NCBI GenBank assembly: GCA_025929805.1
Contig: JAICPP010000092.1
Coordinates: forward strand, 1-11,905
DNA: 11,905 nt
Direction of reading: 5' to 3'
Origin: Gemmatimonadales bacterium
GTDB lineage: Bacteria > Gemmatimonadota > Gemmatimonadetes > Gemmatimonadales > GWC2-71-9
The position numbers and the translations under genes are program-made. The notes under the pieces are model-generated. The model was not told where the DNA came from. It saw only the letters and a program-made list of their open reading frames with translations, and made no database searches. This document shows positions 1-7,094 of the stretch, piece by piece. Each line of letters opens with the position of its first letter. Positions within the stretch are counted from its first letter, which is position 1.

Positions 1-111
1 ACCCAGCGAGAGCCGGGTCGCACCGCAGTGGCGATGCAGGCTTATGTCGAGGGGGCCGTGAAGGCTGTTAGGCAGCTTCTTTGCTCCGCTCCAGATGCCG
101 AAGAAACCCTG

Positions 112-330
112 CTATCGGGTCGTCATGCTGGCACGAGAGGCGTAGCGGAGCACCTGACCCAGGAGCTCGCAGACGTTGGCCCGGTACGACACCTCCAGGG
201 ATTCGCTCGAACCGCCAAACAAGGTGCTCAGGGAGCGGCACTGCTCGCTGATGGGCTCACTGGCGGCCGCCACGAACACCTGGTTCAGCGGCTCAGGGTG
301 CGCGAGGCTCGAGGCACGGTGCTGGACCAT
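112..330 (-). CDS. Possible small hypothetical protein, 72 aa, divergent from the operon
   Basis: No family is recognised. The leftward frame has ATG at 330 and TAG at 112-114. The reason to take it seriously is codon position bias: counted by hand over the 72 codons, GC is about 62% at position 1, 51% at position 2 and 86% at position 3. That is the normal pattern of a coding strand in a GC-rich genome, whereas the opposite frame peaks at codon position 1. The frame stays open upstream to about 402, but the bias weakens there (about 67% GC3), so I chose the ATG at 330; no good Shine-Dalgarno site precedes it. The peptide has two cysteines, no evident signal peptide or membrane segment, and a probably helical C-terminal half. 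If real, it is transcribed divergently from the C1 operon and any shared promoter would lie in 331-383. It could also be a gene remnant. Bases 1-111 show nothing I can support. Confidence 0.4.
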   Translation of the reverse strand: MVQHRASSLAHPEPLNQVFVAAASEPISEQCRSLSTLFGGSSESLEVSYRANVCELLGQVLRYASRASMTTR

Positions 331-383
331 CTGGTATTCATCTCGCCCGAGGCCGCCCGGGAAAGACTCGGCGTTGTGAGCCC

Positions 384-1547
384 ATGATCCAGCCTGGCCC
401 AAACGTGTTGTTGGCTGGTGTCACTACCCGGGCTCTTGCGCAATCCGCGGCCCGGGCCGGCTACCACGTCACCGCGATAGACGCCTTCGGTGACCGTGAT
501 CTCCGCGCCGTGGCCCAGGTGATCCTGGCACGGCCCAGTCCCGGACAGCGTCGCTACGGACCCCGGGAGGCCGCAACTGCCGGAGCTCAAACTCTGGCCC
601 ACCTGGTGGCCTATACCTCGAACTTCGAGAACCACCCCTCTGCAGTTGCCCGACTCGCCACCGGCCGCCGTCTACTGGGGAATACACCCGAGACGTTGGC
701 CCGGGTCCGGAATCCGTTTGAGCTGATGCGGGTGCTTCGCCGACACGGACTCGCAACGCCCGAGGCGCGGAGCCGGCCGCCCGGAATCCAGCAGCTATCC
801 AGCGCCTGGTTGCTGAAGCCCCGTAAGTCGGGCGGCGGGCATGGCATCAAACCATGGACTCAGGGCCGCCTCATTCGCCGGGCCATGTACCTCCAGGAGC
901 GAATCAACGGGATACCTGGCTCTATCTCCTTTGCAGCAGACGGCGCCGCAGCGACGGTATTGGGCTTCACCCGGCAGCTAGTGGGTCAAGCAGATCTCGC
1001 AGCTGGGCAGTTCCGCTACTGCGGGAACATCCTCGGTAGCTCGGGCGCCACGCTGTTCCCCCGCCAGGCCGAGCTACTGGAACGCGCCGGTGAGTTAGCT
1101 GGTCTCCTTACCCGTGAGTTCCAGCTCGTTGGCCTCAACGGGATCGACTTCATTGCGCGGAACGGCGTGCCGTATCCGACTGAAGTGAACCCACGCTACT
1201 CGGCTTCAATGGAGTTGATCGAGCGGGCCCACGGCATATCGATGTTCGAGGCGCATCTTCGCGCCTGTGAGGGAGAGCTGACTTCGGCTCCCGATCCCTC
1301 GGTTCTGACGCACGGGAAGGCCATCGTCTTTGCCCGGCGGAACAGCGTGGCAGGTGAGCTGTCCCCCCGCCTGCGGCGGAACTGGGTTGCGGATGTCCCT
1401 CTCCCCGGCGAAGGAATCCAGCGTGGCCGCCCGATCTGCACCGTCTTCGGAGTGGCGCGGCGGCCGGATGCCTGCCGCCGGCTCTTGAGCCGTCGAGCCG
1501 CAGCGGTGTACCGGACAATGCGAGCGGTCACCAGGCGAGCGGCATGA
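384..1547 (+). CDS. ATP-grasp ligase of the H4MPT/methanofuran C1 cluster (MfnD-like candidate)
   Basis: A 387-aa cytoplasmic ATP-grasp ligase, the fold that joins a carboxylate to an amine using ATP. The N-terminus (residues 7-40) is a Rossmann-like pre-ATP-grasp segment with a GVTTR turn. The ATP-binding lobe has LLKPRKSGGGHG (143-154, Lys145/Lys148 and a glycine loop) and QERI (171-174). The magnesium site is NGIDFI (252-257) followed by EVNPRYSASMEL (267-278, with Glu267 and Asn269). ATP-grasp genes of this kind accompany fhc genes in methylotrophs and planctomycetes. In archaea the ATP-grasp enzyme MfnD couples glutamate to tyramine in methanofuran synthesis. I infer a similar amino acid ligation for the furan carrier of the Fhc complex, but the substrate cannot be read from the sequence. 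It starts at an ATG just before the first beta strand and ends in an ATGA overlap with fhcB, so the two are translationally coupled. The basic C-terminal tail (about 355-387) is outside the core fold. Confidence 0.85.
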   Translation: MIQPGPNVLLAGVTTRALAQSAARAGYHVTAIDAFGDRDLRAVAQVILARPSPGQRRYGPREAATAGAQTLAHLVAYTSNFENHPSAVARLATGRRLLGNTPETLARVRNPFELMRVLRRHGLATPEARSRPPGIQQLSSAWLLKPRKSGGGHGIKPWTQGRLIRRAMYLQERINGIPGSISFAADGAAATVLGFTRQLVGQADLAAGQFRYCGNILGSSGATLFPRQAELLERAGELAGLLTREFQLVGLNGIDFIARNGVPYPTEVNPRYSASMELIERAHGISMFEAHLRACEGELTSAPDPSVLTHGKAIVFARRNSVAGELSPRLRRNWVADVPLPGEGIQRGRPICTVFGVARRPDACRRLLSRRAAAVYRTMRAVTRRAA

Positions 1548-2815
1548 GCCACCAGCAAATCGAGAATGTGACCTGCCTGGGGTGCGGCTGCGGCTGCGAC
1601 GATGTGACCGTCACGGTGAGTGGAGGTCGCATCGTCGCCGCTGAGCCGGTATGCCCCATCGGGCAGGCCTGGCTGGGGAACGGGCAGGTCCCGTCAGCGA
1701 TAATCAGCGAGGGTCGTCCGGCCACCCTGGAGCAGGCCCTCTCCAGGGCTGCCTCCGAGCTGGCGCGGGCCAATGGACCCTCGCTGGTCTATCTCGGGGC
1801 GGATCTCACTACCCAGGCCCAGCGAGCCGCCCTGGCGATTGCCGATCTCCTGCGAGCCACGGTGGATACTTCCACGTCTGGTACCGCGGCTAACGGCCTC
1901 ATTACCGCCCAGCGGAGGGGCCGGACGGGAGCCACACTGGGCGAGCTCCGCAATCGCGGTGACGCATTCCTGTTCTGGGGCGTGGATCCGGCTAATCGCT
2001 ACCCGCGTTTCGTTTCGCGCTACGGAATCGAGCCGGTGGGGACCCATGTTCCCCAGGGTCGACCTGGCCGCGATGTGATCTCGGTGAGTGTCGGATCCGA
2101 CAAGGCGCTGGCGGGTGCCGACCTTGCCCTGGAGCTCACGCCGGAGCAGGAGATTCCTGCCCTCTCCCTCATGCGCGCAGCCATCCTGGGACATCGGGTT
2201 CCGGGACAGTCGCCGGAAGCAAGCATGGCAGCGGAAGTGTCAGCCAGGCTTGCCCAGGCCAGGTATGTCGTCGTGGTGCATGACGCCGAGCCCACCGATG
2301 AGCCCCGCAATCCGCTGCGGGCCGAAGCATTGATAGCACTCGCTCAGGCTCTCAACACTAGCACCCGCTGCTCCCTCTGTAGCCTCCGGGCCGGGAGAAA
2401 TCAGGTGGGTGCGGAGGCCGTGCTGACCTGGCAAACCGGCTATCCGCTCGGGGTGGAATATTCTCGTGGCTTCCCGACGTATCGCCCGGGCTACCGGGGG
2501 ATCAGCCGGCTGGTAGGAGGAACCTACGCCGCGGCCCTGATCGCAGGCTCCCCGCTGCTCGAGTCGGACGCGGAGGCCGCGTTGGCTGCGCTGAGCACGG
2601 TGGTGATCGGTCCAAGGGCAAGTGAGGCACCGTTCGCATCCAGCATAGCCATAGATACGGGGGTGGCGGGCATTCACGAAGGGGGGATCGCCTACCGGAT
2701 GGACGAGGTTCCGCTGATGCTGCGCCCGCCCTTGCCGGGTCCGAGGTCGGCGACCGAGGTGTTGATGGCGCTGCATGGCGCCCTCCAGCAGGAGCTGCGG
2801 AGAGCATCCCGATGA
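1544..2815 (+). CDS. fhcB: Formyltransferase/hydrolase complex subunit B (FmdB/FwdB homologue)
   Basis: A 423-aa subunit of the Fhc complex, homologous to the molybdenum/tungsten subunit of archaeal formylmethanofuran dehydrogenase. In bacteria the complex is hydrolytic and this subunit is thought to be structural. The N-terminus has Cys11-x2-Cys14-x3-Cys18-Asp-Asp and Cys37 (VCPIGQ), the pattern that binds a [4Fe-4S] cluster in the archaeal enzyme; Cys16 is an extra one. The segment that carries the metal-ligating Cys/Sec in FwdB, here DTSTSGTAANG (108-118), contains no cysteine, so a catalytic pterin-metal site is unlikely. Other family marks are TLGELRNRGDAFLFWGVDP and a C-terminal WQTGYPLGVEYSRGFPTYRPG stretch read in two parts. 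Both ends overlap neighbours by 4 nt (ATGA), giving coupled translation with the ATP-grasp gene and fhcA. Order B-A-D-C follows. The retained cysteines are the notable point. Confidence 0.95.
   Translation: MSHQQIENVTCLGCGCGCDDVTVTVSGGRIVAAEPVCPIGQAWLGNGQVPSAIISEGRPATLEQALSRAASELARANGPSLVYLGADLTTQAQRAALAIADLLRATVDTSTSGTAANGLITAQRRGRTGATLGELRNRGDAFLFWGVDPANRYPRFVSRYGIEPVGTHVPQGRPGRDVISVSVGSDKALAGADLALELTPEQEIPALSLMRAAILGHRVPGQSPEASMAAEVSARLAQARYVVVVHDAEPTDEPRNPLRAEALIALAQALNTSTRCSLCSLRAGRNQVGAEAVLTWQTGYPLGVEYSRGFPTYRPGYRGISRLVGGTYAAALIAGSPLLESDAEAALAALSTVVIGPRASEAPFASSIAIDTGVAGIHEGGIAYRMDEVPLMLRPPLPGPRSATEVLMALHGALQQELRRASR
2798..2804 (+). promoter_or_regulatory. Ribosome binding site for fhcA
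   Basis: CGGAGAG lies inside the end of fhcB and sits 7 nt before the fhcA ATG at 2812. It supports that start and shows that fhcA can initiate by itself in addition to coupling through the ATGA overlap. Confidence 0.6.
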
Positions 2816-4455
2816 GCCGGGGAGAACGGTTTCGAATCGCCGGCGGACGAGTCTACGACCCGGCTAATCAGGTTGAGGGCGAGGTCCGCGATGTCTGCAT
2901 CGAGGATGGACGCATCGTGGCCAGCGTGCCTGACGGCTCACCCACTCTGGATGCTCGCGGCATGATCGTGATGCCGGGTGGCGTGGATATCCACTCCCAC
3001 TTTGCCAGCTCGAGCTGTAACCATGCGCGCCGGCTCGTGCCGGAAGAACATGGAGCGGACCCCGCCCCGGCGCCCAATTTGGCCCACGACGCGAGCTCGC
3101 GCTCAGGCACGGGAGGAACAGTGCCCAGCACGTTCACGACCGGATATCGCTACGCCGGCCTAGGCTACACCACGGTATTCGACGCCGCCGTGGCCCCGCT
3201 GCTGGCCCGCCATAGTCATGCCGAGCTGGAAGACACGCCCTGTGTGGACGGGGGCATCTTCATTTTGATGGGCAACGATGAGTATCTCCTGCGTCTGATT
3301 GCCGCCGGAGAGCGCGAGCGGGCACGCGACTATGCTGGATGGCTTCTCGGAGCGACCGGCGGATACGCCATCAAGATCGTCAATCCCGGCGGCATAGAGG
3401 CTTGGAAGTCGGGACAGCGCAACGTGAACGGTCTGGATGATCCGCTGGCAACCAACAGGGTGACGCCCCGAGCCATTCTGGAAACTCTGGCCGATGCCGG
3501 CAATCAGCTCGGCCTTCCGCATCCGGTGCATATCCATTGCAACAATCTTGGCGTCCCGGGGAATGCGGAGGTCACCCTGGCCAGCATGCGCACGCTCGAG
3601 GGGCGCAGGGTTCACTTCACTCATCTTCAGTTTCACAGCTATGGTGGTCCGGGGTGGAAATCGGCAGCGGCGCCGATCATGGAGTACGTCAACACCCACC
3701 CGGAGATAAGTGTCGATGTCGGGCAGGTGATGTTCGGTCCTGCAGCCACGATCACCGCAGACGGCCCGGTGGAGTACCTGCTGCACAAGAGCAGCGGACG
3801 CAAGTGGGTCAATATCGACATCGAGTTGGAGACCGGCTGCGGAATCGTTCCCTTCCTTTATAAGGACAAGGCGGCGGTGGCCGCGCTGCAGTGGTCCATC
3901 GGTCTCGAGCTGTTCCTGCTGAGCCAGGACCCCTGGCGGGTAGTCCTCTCCACGGACCACCCCAACGGGGGCTCTTTCCTCTCCTACCCCGCCCTCATCC
4001 AGCTGCTGATGGACCGGAGCGTCAGGGACGAGCGGCTCAAGCAGGTAAACCCCAAACTGTTGGCAGGCTCTGCCCTCGCCGATGGGATCGGACGGGAATA
4101 CACGCTCAACGAGATCGCGATTGTTACCCGCGCGGGCCCTGCGCGTCTGCTCGGCCTAACCCACAAGGGCCACCTCGGCCCCGGAGCCGATGCCGATGTC
4201 ACGGTGTACAACCACGATTCCGATGTGGCTCGGATGTTTTCTTCGCCCAGATACGTGGTGAAGAACGGATCCCTCGTCGTAGAGGAGGGTCACCTTCGGC
4301 GTGCTCCATTGGGCCGACGTCTGCGGCTGCAACCACCCTATGATGAGGCGATTCTACCGCATCTACGCCGCTTTTTCGACGCGTATTCCACGGTGTCCTT
4401 CGAGAACTTTCCGGTGAGCGGGATTCCTGCGGACCCTCAACCACTGTCATCCTGA
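2812..4455 (+). CDS. fhcA: Formyltransferase/hydrolase complex subunit A (metal-dependent amidohydrolase)
   Basis: A 547-aa cytoplasmic subunit that hydrolyses the formylated furan cofactor to formate, the last step of the H4MPT branch. It is an amidohydrolase with a binuclear metal site, homologous to FwdA/FmdA. Metal ligands can be traced: GGVDIHSH (His61, His63), AIKIVNPGG with Lys188 in the place of the carboxylated lysine of FwdA, HPVHIHCNN (His240, His242), VHFTHLQFHS (His268, His271, His275) and LSTDHPNGG with Asp382, the catalytic-base position, and His383. All expected residues are present, so the enzyme should be active. Length is normal for the family, with the usual small beta domain at both ends (about 1-55 and 430-480). 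The ATG overlaps the fhcB stop by 4 nt, and fhcD follows after 4 nt. Confidence 0.97.
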   Translation: MSRGERFRIAGGRVYDPANQVEGEVRDVCIEDGRIVASVPDGSPTLDARGMIVMPGGVDIHSHFASSSCNHARRLVPEEHGADPAPAPNLAHDASSRSGTGGTVPSTFTTGYRYAGLGYTTVFDAAVAPLLARHSHAELEDTPCVDGGIFILMGNDEYLLRLIAAGERERARDYAGWLLGATGGYAIKIVNPGGIEAWKSGQRNVNGLDDPLATNRVTPRAILETLADAGNQLGLPHPVHIHCNNLGVPGNAEVTLASMRTLEGRRVHFTHLQFHSYGGPGWKSAAAPIMEYVNTHPEISVDVGQVMFGPAATITADGPVEYLLHKSSGRKWVNIDIELETGCGIVPFLYKDKAAVAALQWSIGLELFLLSQDPWRVVLSTDHPNGGSFLSYPALIQLLMDRSVRDERLKQVNPKLLAGSALADGIGREYTLNEIAIVTRAGPARLLGLTHKGHLGPGADADVTVYNHDSDVARMFSSPRYVVKNGSLVVEEGHLRRAPLGRRLRLQPPYDEAILPHLRRFFDAYSTVSFENFPVSGIPADPQPLSS

Positions 4456-4459
4456 GACG

Positions 4460-5365
4460 ATGAAGATCCGTGGCGTCCTGATAGAGGACACCTTCGCCGA
4501 AGCCTTCACCATGAGAGTGGCTCGGATCGTCATCACGGCTCGGAGCCTCAGATGGGTCCGGGCGGCAGCTCTCAAGCTGACTGGGTTCGCCACCTCGGTT
4601 ATCGGCTGTAAGGTGGAAGCCGGAATCGAGCGGGAGCTTGTGCCGGGTGAGACACCGGATGGCCGGCCCGGCGTCAGCGTACTGTTGATGACCATGGGAA
4701 AAGACGATCTGGGCAAACGGCTCATCGAGCGCATTGGCCAGACGGTCCTCACTTGTCCGACCACGGCCTGCTATGACGGCCTTCCTGATGCTCCGGATCG
4801 GGTGGGCGTCGGATCCGCCCTGCGTTTCTTCGGGGACGGGTTTCAGAGCAGCAAGGTCATCGCCGGTGAGCGGTTTTGGCGAATACCGGTCATGGAAGGT
4901 GAGTTCGTGGTCCAGGAAAAGTTCGGGATGCTCAAAGGTGTTGGTGGGGGGAACTTCTTGATCCTCGCAAGCACGGCTGACGCCGCGCTCTCCGCCGCGG
5001 AGGCCGCTGCCGACGCGCTCACTTCCCAACCTGGGGTGATCCTGCCCTTCCCGGGTGGCGTCGTCCGCAGCGGCAGCAAGGTGGGCTCCCGCCGAAGCAA
5101 AACCATGATCGCTTCCACCAATGATGCATTCTGTCCGACTTTGCGAGCTATCACCCAGACGGCACTACCCGATGAGGTGAATTCGGTCCTGGAGATCGTC
5201 ATCAATGGGACGGATGCGGCCGCAATAGAAACCGCCATGAGAACGGGTATCGATGCGGCCTGCCGAGCGGGGGTGATCGCCATCAGCGCCGGAAATTATG
5301 GTGGAAAGCTCGGGCCCCATCATTTCCATCTTCGTAAGCTGATGAGCCGGAATTCCAGTGACTGA
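4460..5365 (+). CDS. fhcD: Formylmethanofuran--H4MPT formyltransferase (Fhc subunit D)
   Basis: A 301-aa subunit homologous to archaeal Ftr. In bacteria it works in the direction formyl-H4MPT plus the methanofuran-type carrier to H4MPT plus formyl carrier, handing the C1 unit to FhcA within the complex. It is collinear with Ftr over its whole length. Recognisable blocks are the N-terminal VLIEDTFAEAF, the middle EKFGMLKGVGGGNFLI, PFPGGVVRSGSKVGS and the C-terminal GNYGGKLGPHHFHL. The length matches archaeal Ftr (about 297 aa), so it is complete. ATG follows the fhcA stop by 4 nt without a clear Shine-Dalgarno motif, which suggests dependence on ribosomes finishing fhcA. The 3' end overlaps fhcC by 8 nt. 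It has no signal peptide and is cytoplasmic. Confidence 0.97.
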   Translation: MKIRGVLIEDTFAEAFTMRVARIVITARSLRWVRAAALKLTGFATSVIGCKVEAGIERELVPGETPDGRPGVSVLLMTMGKDDLGKRLIERIGQTVLTCPTTACYDGLPDAPDRVGVGSALRFFGDGFQSSKVIAGERFWRIPVMEGEFVVQEKFGMLKGVGGGNFLILASTADAALSAAEAAADALTSQPGVILPFPGGVVRSGSKVGSRRSKTMIASTNDAFCPTLRAITQTALPDEVNSVLEIVINGTDAAAIETAMRTGIDAACRAGVIAISAGNYGGKLGPHHFHLRKLMSRNSSD

Positions 5366-6125
5366 CGGACTGGCCGCCCGGCTGAGATCTACACTGCGAC
5401 AGCGCGCCGATTTTTCGGAGGTGCTGGCAGACTCCTGGACCGCATTGTCTGCGGCTGCCATGTCGCAGCGCCCGGTGTACCTGGAGCGCGATGGCAAGGT
5501 TCCTCTGGGGGAGCTGTTCGAGATTACGGGGAATCCAAACGGGCATATCCGTTTCAGTGGGGACCTCCTTACCGCGGACCGGCTCGGCGCGGCGCTCAGC
5601 AGCGGCCACGTCACGATTGAGGGCAGCGTGGGAGCGGAAGCCGGGCTGGGCATGTCGGGCGGAGCACTGGTCATCGAAGGCGATGCGGGAGATCGGACCG
5701 GTGCTGCTCCGCCCGGTTTCAAGCGGGGCATGACCGGCGGTGAGCTCATCGTGCGCGGCTCCGCTGGGGTGGAGGCTGGTGCGGCCATGCGCCGCGGTCT
5801 CCTGGTCATAGCGCGAGCTGCCGGAGATCGGGCCGGGCTCGGCATGATAGCCGGAAACGTCGTCGTGTTTGGCAAAGCCGGCTCAAACACCGGGCTCTGG
5901 TCGAAGCGCGGATCGGTTGTGGCCCTGGGGTCCATTACCCCACCGCCCACCTATACCTATGCCTGCACCTATCAACCCATTCACCTGCGTCTCCTGCTTA
6001 CCCGGCTTCGAGACCAGTACGGACTCGCGGTTCTGCGGCGCCATTTCACGGGCTTCTACCGCCGCTACAGCGGCGACATGGCCGAGCTGGGCAAGGGGGA
6101 GATTCTGGTATGGACGGCCAAGTGA
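5358..6125 (+). CDS. fhcC: Formyltransferase/hydrolase complex subunit C (beta-helix, FwdC-like)
   Basis: A 255-aa structural subunit homologous to FwdC/FmdC and to the C-terminal domain of glutamate synthase. Residues about 66-190 form a right-handed beta-helix made of repeated glycine-rich turns, such as GSVGAEAGLGMSGG, GDAGDRTGAAPPG, FKRGMTGG and RAAGDRAGLGMIAGN. The C-terminus (about 205-255) contains the family's RRHFTGFYRRYSGDMAELGKG region, split here for length. It holds the complex together with FhcB next to the FhcA and FhcD active sites. It starts at GTG 5358, giving an 8-nt overlap with fhcD. No upstream ATG fits, and the alignment with family N-termini is plausible but not tight. 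Its last 16 nt overlap mch. Confidence 0.95.
   Translation: MTDGLAARLRSTLRQRADFSEVLADSWTALSAAAMSQRPVYLERDGKVPLGELFEITGNPNGHIRFSGDLLTADRLGAALSSGHVTIEGSVGAEAGLGMSGGALVIEGDAGDRTGAAPPGFKRGMTGGELIVRGSAGVEAGAAMRRGLLVIARAAGDRAGLGMIAGNVVVFGKAGSNTGLWSKRGSVVALGSITPPPTYTYACTYQPIHLRLLLTRLRDQYGLAVLRRHFTGFYRRYSGDMAELGKGEILVWTAK
6094..6101 (+). promoter_or_regulatory. Ribosome binding site that decides the mch start
   Basis: AGGGGGAG inside the fhcC 3' end, 8 nt before ATG 6110. It favours this start over GTG 6122 (GTGA overlap with the fhcC stop) and ATG 6137, both of which have weaker upstream signals. Confidence 0.6.
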
Positions 6126-7081
6126 CATCACTTCGGATGAATGAGGCGGCAAGCGAGATCGCCAACGGCATGGCTGACCAGGCTGATCTGCTCCGGGTCC
6201 GGGCCCATCGGCTGCCGGGAGGAGCCCGGATAATCGACGCCGGCGTTCAAGTGGAGGGAGGGATCGATGCGGGACTCGCCCTCTCGGAGATCTGCATGGG
6301 TGGACTGGGCAACGTAGCGCCCACCCCGGTTCACATTGGCAGCCAGATCCACCCGGGCATCATCGTCTGGACCGATCATCCTGCCGTGTCGTGCATGGCC
6401 TCACAGTACGCCGGATGGGCCATCTCGGTGGGGAAGTTCTTTGCCATGGGCTCCGGTCCGCTGCGGGCTCATGCGCGGGTAGAACGTGAGTTGTACGAGA
6501 AGCTGGGGTATGCAGAGCGGGCGGATGAAGGTGTCCTGGTGCTGGAGGGGCGCGCCTTGCCGACCGATGAGGTAGCTCAATGGGTGGCGGATAAAGCCGG
6601 GCTGCAGCCAGCGCAGCTGACCTTCGTGGTTGCACCCACCGCAAGCCTCGCCGGTGGCGTCCAGATCTCCGCGCGCATTGTCGAGACCGGCCTGCACAAG
6701 ATGGAGACACTCGGCTTCGATGTCCGGAAGGTGGTAAGCGCCCTGGGAACTGCCCCCTTGCCGCCGGTGGCCAAGAACGATTTGAGGGCAATCGGGCGTA
6801 CCAATGACTGCATTCTCTATGGCGGACAGGCCCGTTTTACTATCCGGGCCGGTGACGACGAGTTGAAGAAGCTGGCCGAGCAAATCCCCGCGTCCGCTTC
6901 TCGTGATTACGGCACCCCGTTTTACGAGATCTTTCAGCGCTATGAAGGGGATTTCTACAAGATCGATCCCCTGCTGTTCAGCCCGGCAGAGGTCTGGCTC
7001 ACCAGCCTTGAGACCGGACGGACATTTCATGCCGGTGGAATGAACCCCGAAGTGCTTGAAGCTTCACTTTACACCACTTAG
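6110..7081 (+). CDS. mch: Methenyltetrahydromethanopterin cyclohydrolase
   Basis: A 323-aa cytoplasmic enzyme that hydrolyses 5,10-methenyl-H4MPT to formyl-H4MPT, the substrate of FhcD. Family blocks are complete: GARIIDAGVQVEGGIDAG (38-55), SEICMGGLGNV (59-69), HPAVSCMASQYAGWAI (90-105), GRTNDCILYGG (229-239), DYGTPFYEIF (266-275) and FYKIDPLLFSPAEVW (282-296). Length agrees with archaeal and bacterial Mch (about 320 aa). The ATG at 6110 overlaps fhcC by 16 nt and has a strong Shine-Dalgarno. The gene directly following fhcC means that the enzymes for two consecutive reactions are made from one message. Nothing in the sequence looks truncated or altered. Confidence 0.97.
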   Translation: MDGQVTSLRMNEAASEIANGMADQADLLRVRAHRLPGGARIIDAGVQVEGGIDAGLALSEICMGGLGNVAPTPVHIGSQIHPGIIVWTDHPAVSCMASQYAGWAISVGKFFAMGSGPLRAHARVERELYEKLGYAERADEGVLVLEGRALPTDEVAQWVADKAGLQPAQLTFVVAPTASLAGGVQISARIVETGLHKMETLGFDVRKVVSALGTAPLPPVAKNDLRAIGRTNDCILYGGQARFTIRAGDDELKKLAEQIPASASRDYGTPFYEIFQRYEGDFYKIDPLLFSPAEVWLTSLETGRTFHAGGMNPEVLEASLYTT

Positions 7082-7083
7082 CC

Positions 7084-7088
7084 AGGAG
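7084..7088 (+). promoter_or_regulatory. Ribosome binding site for the EthD-like lipoprotein
   Basis: AGGAG, 6 nt before ATG 7095 and only 2 nt after the mch stop. It places the start at 7095 and excludes the in-frame upstream ATG at 7056 within mch, which would put extra residues before the signal peptide. Confidence 0.75.
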
Positions 7089-7094
7089 CCTCCG

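Noticed and set aside
1..387. Rightward open frame reaching from the left edge to 387 with a 4-nt ATGA overlap with the ATP-grasp gene
   Set aside because: The overlap is attractive, but GC peaks at codon position 1 (about 83% by hand count) over position 3 (about 65%), opposite to every clear gene here, and the peptide resembles no family. The leftward frame explains the pattern better. Not fully excluded.
4453..4462. Possible terminator or regulatory gap between fhcA and fhcD
   Set aside because: Only 4 nt separate the genes and there is no hairpin; it is an ordinary operon junction.
3160..5029. Long leftward frames of 266 and 276 codons opposite fhcA and fhcD
   Set aside because: They are antisense to conserved, motif-complete genes and show no protein family features; long antisense frames are expected in GC-rich DNA.
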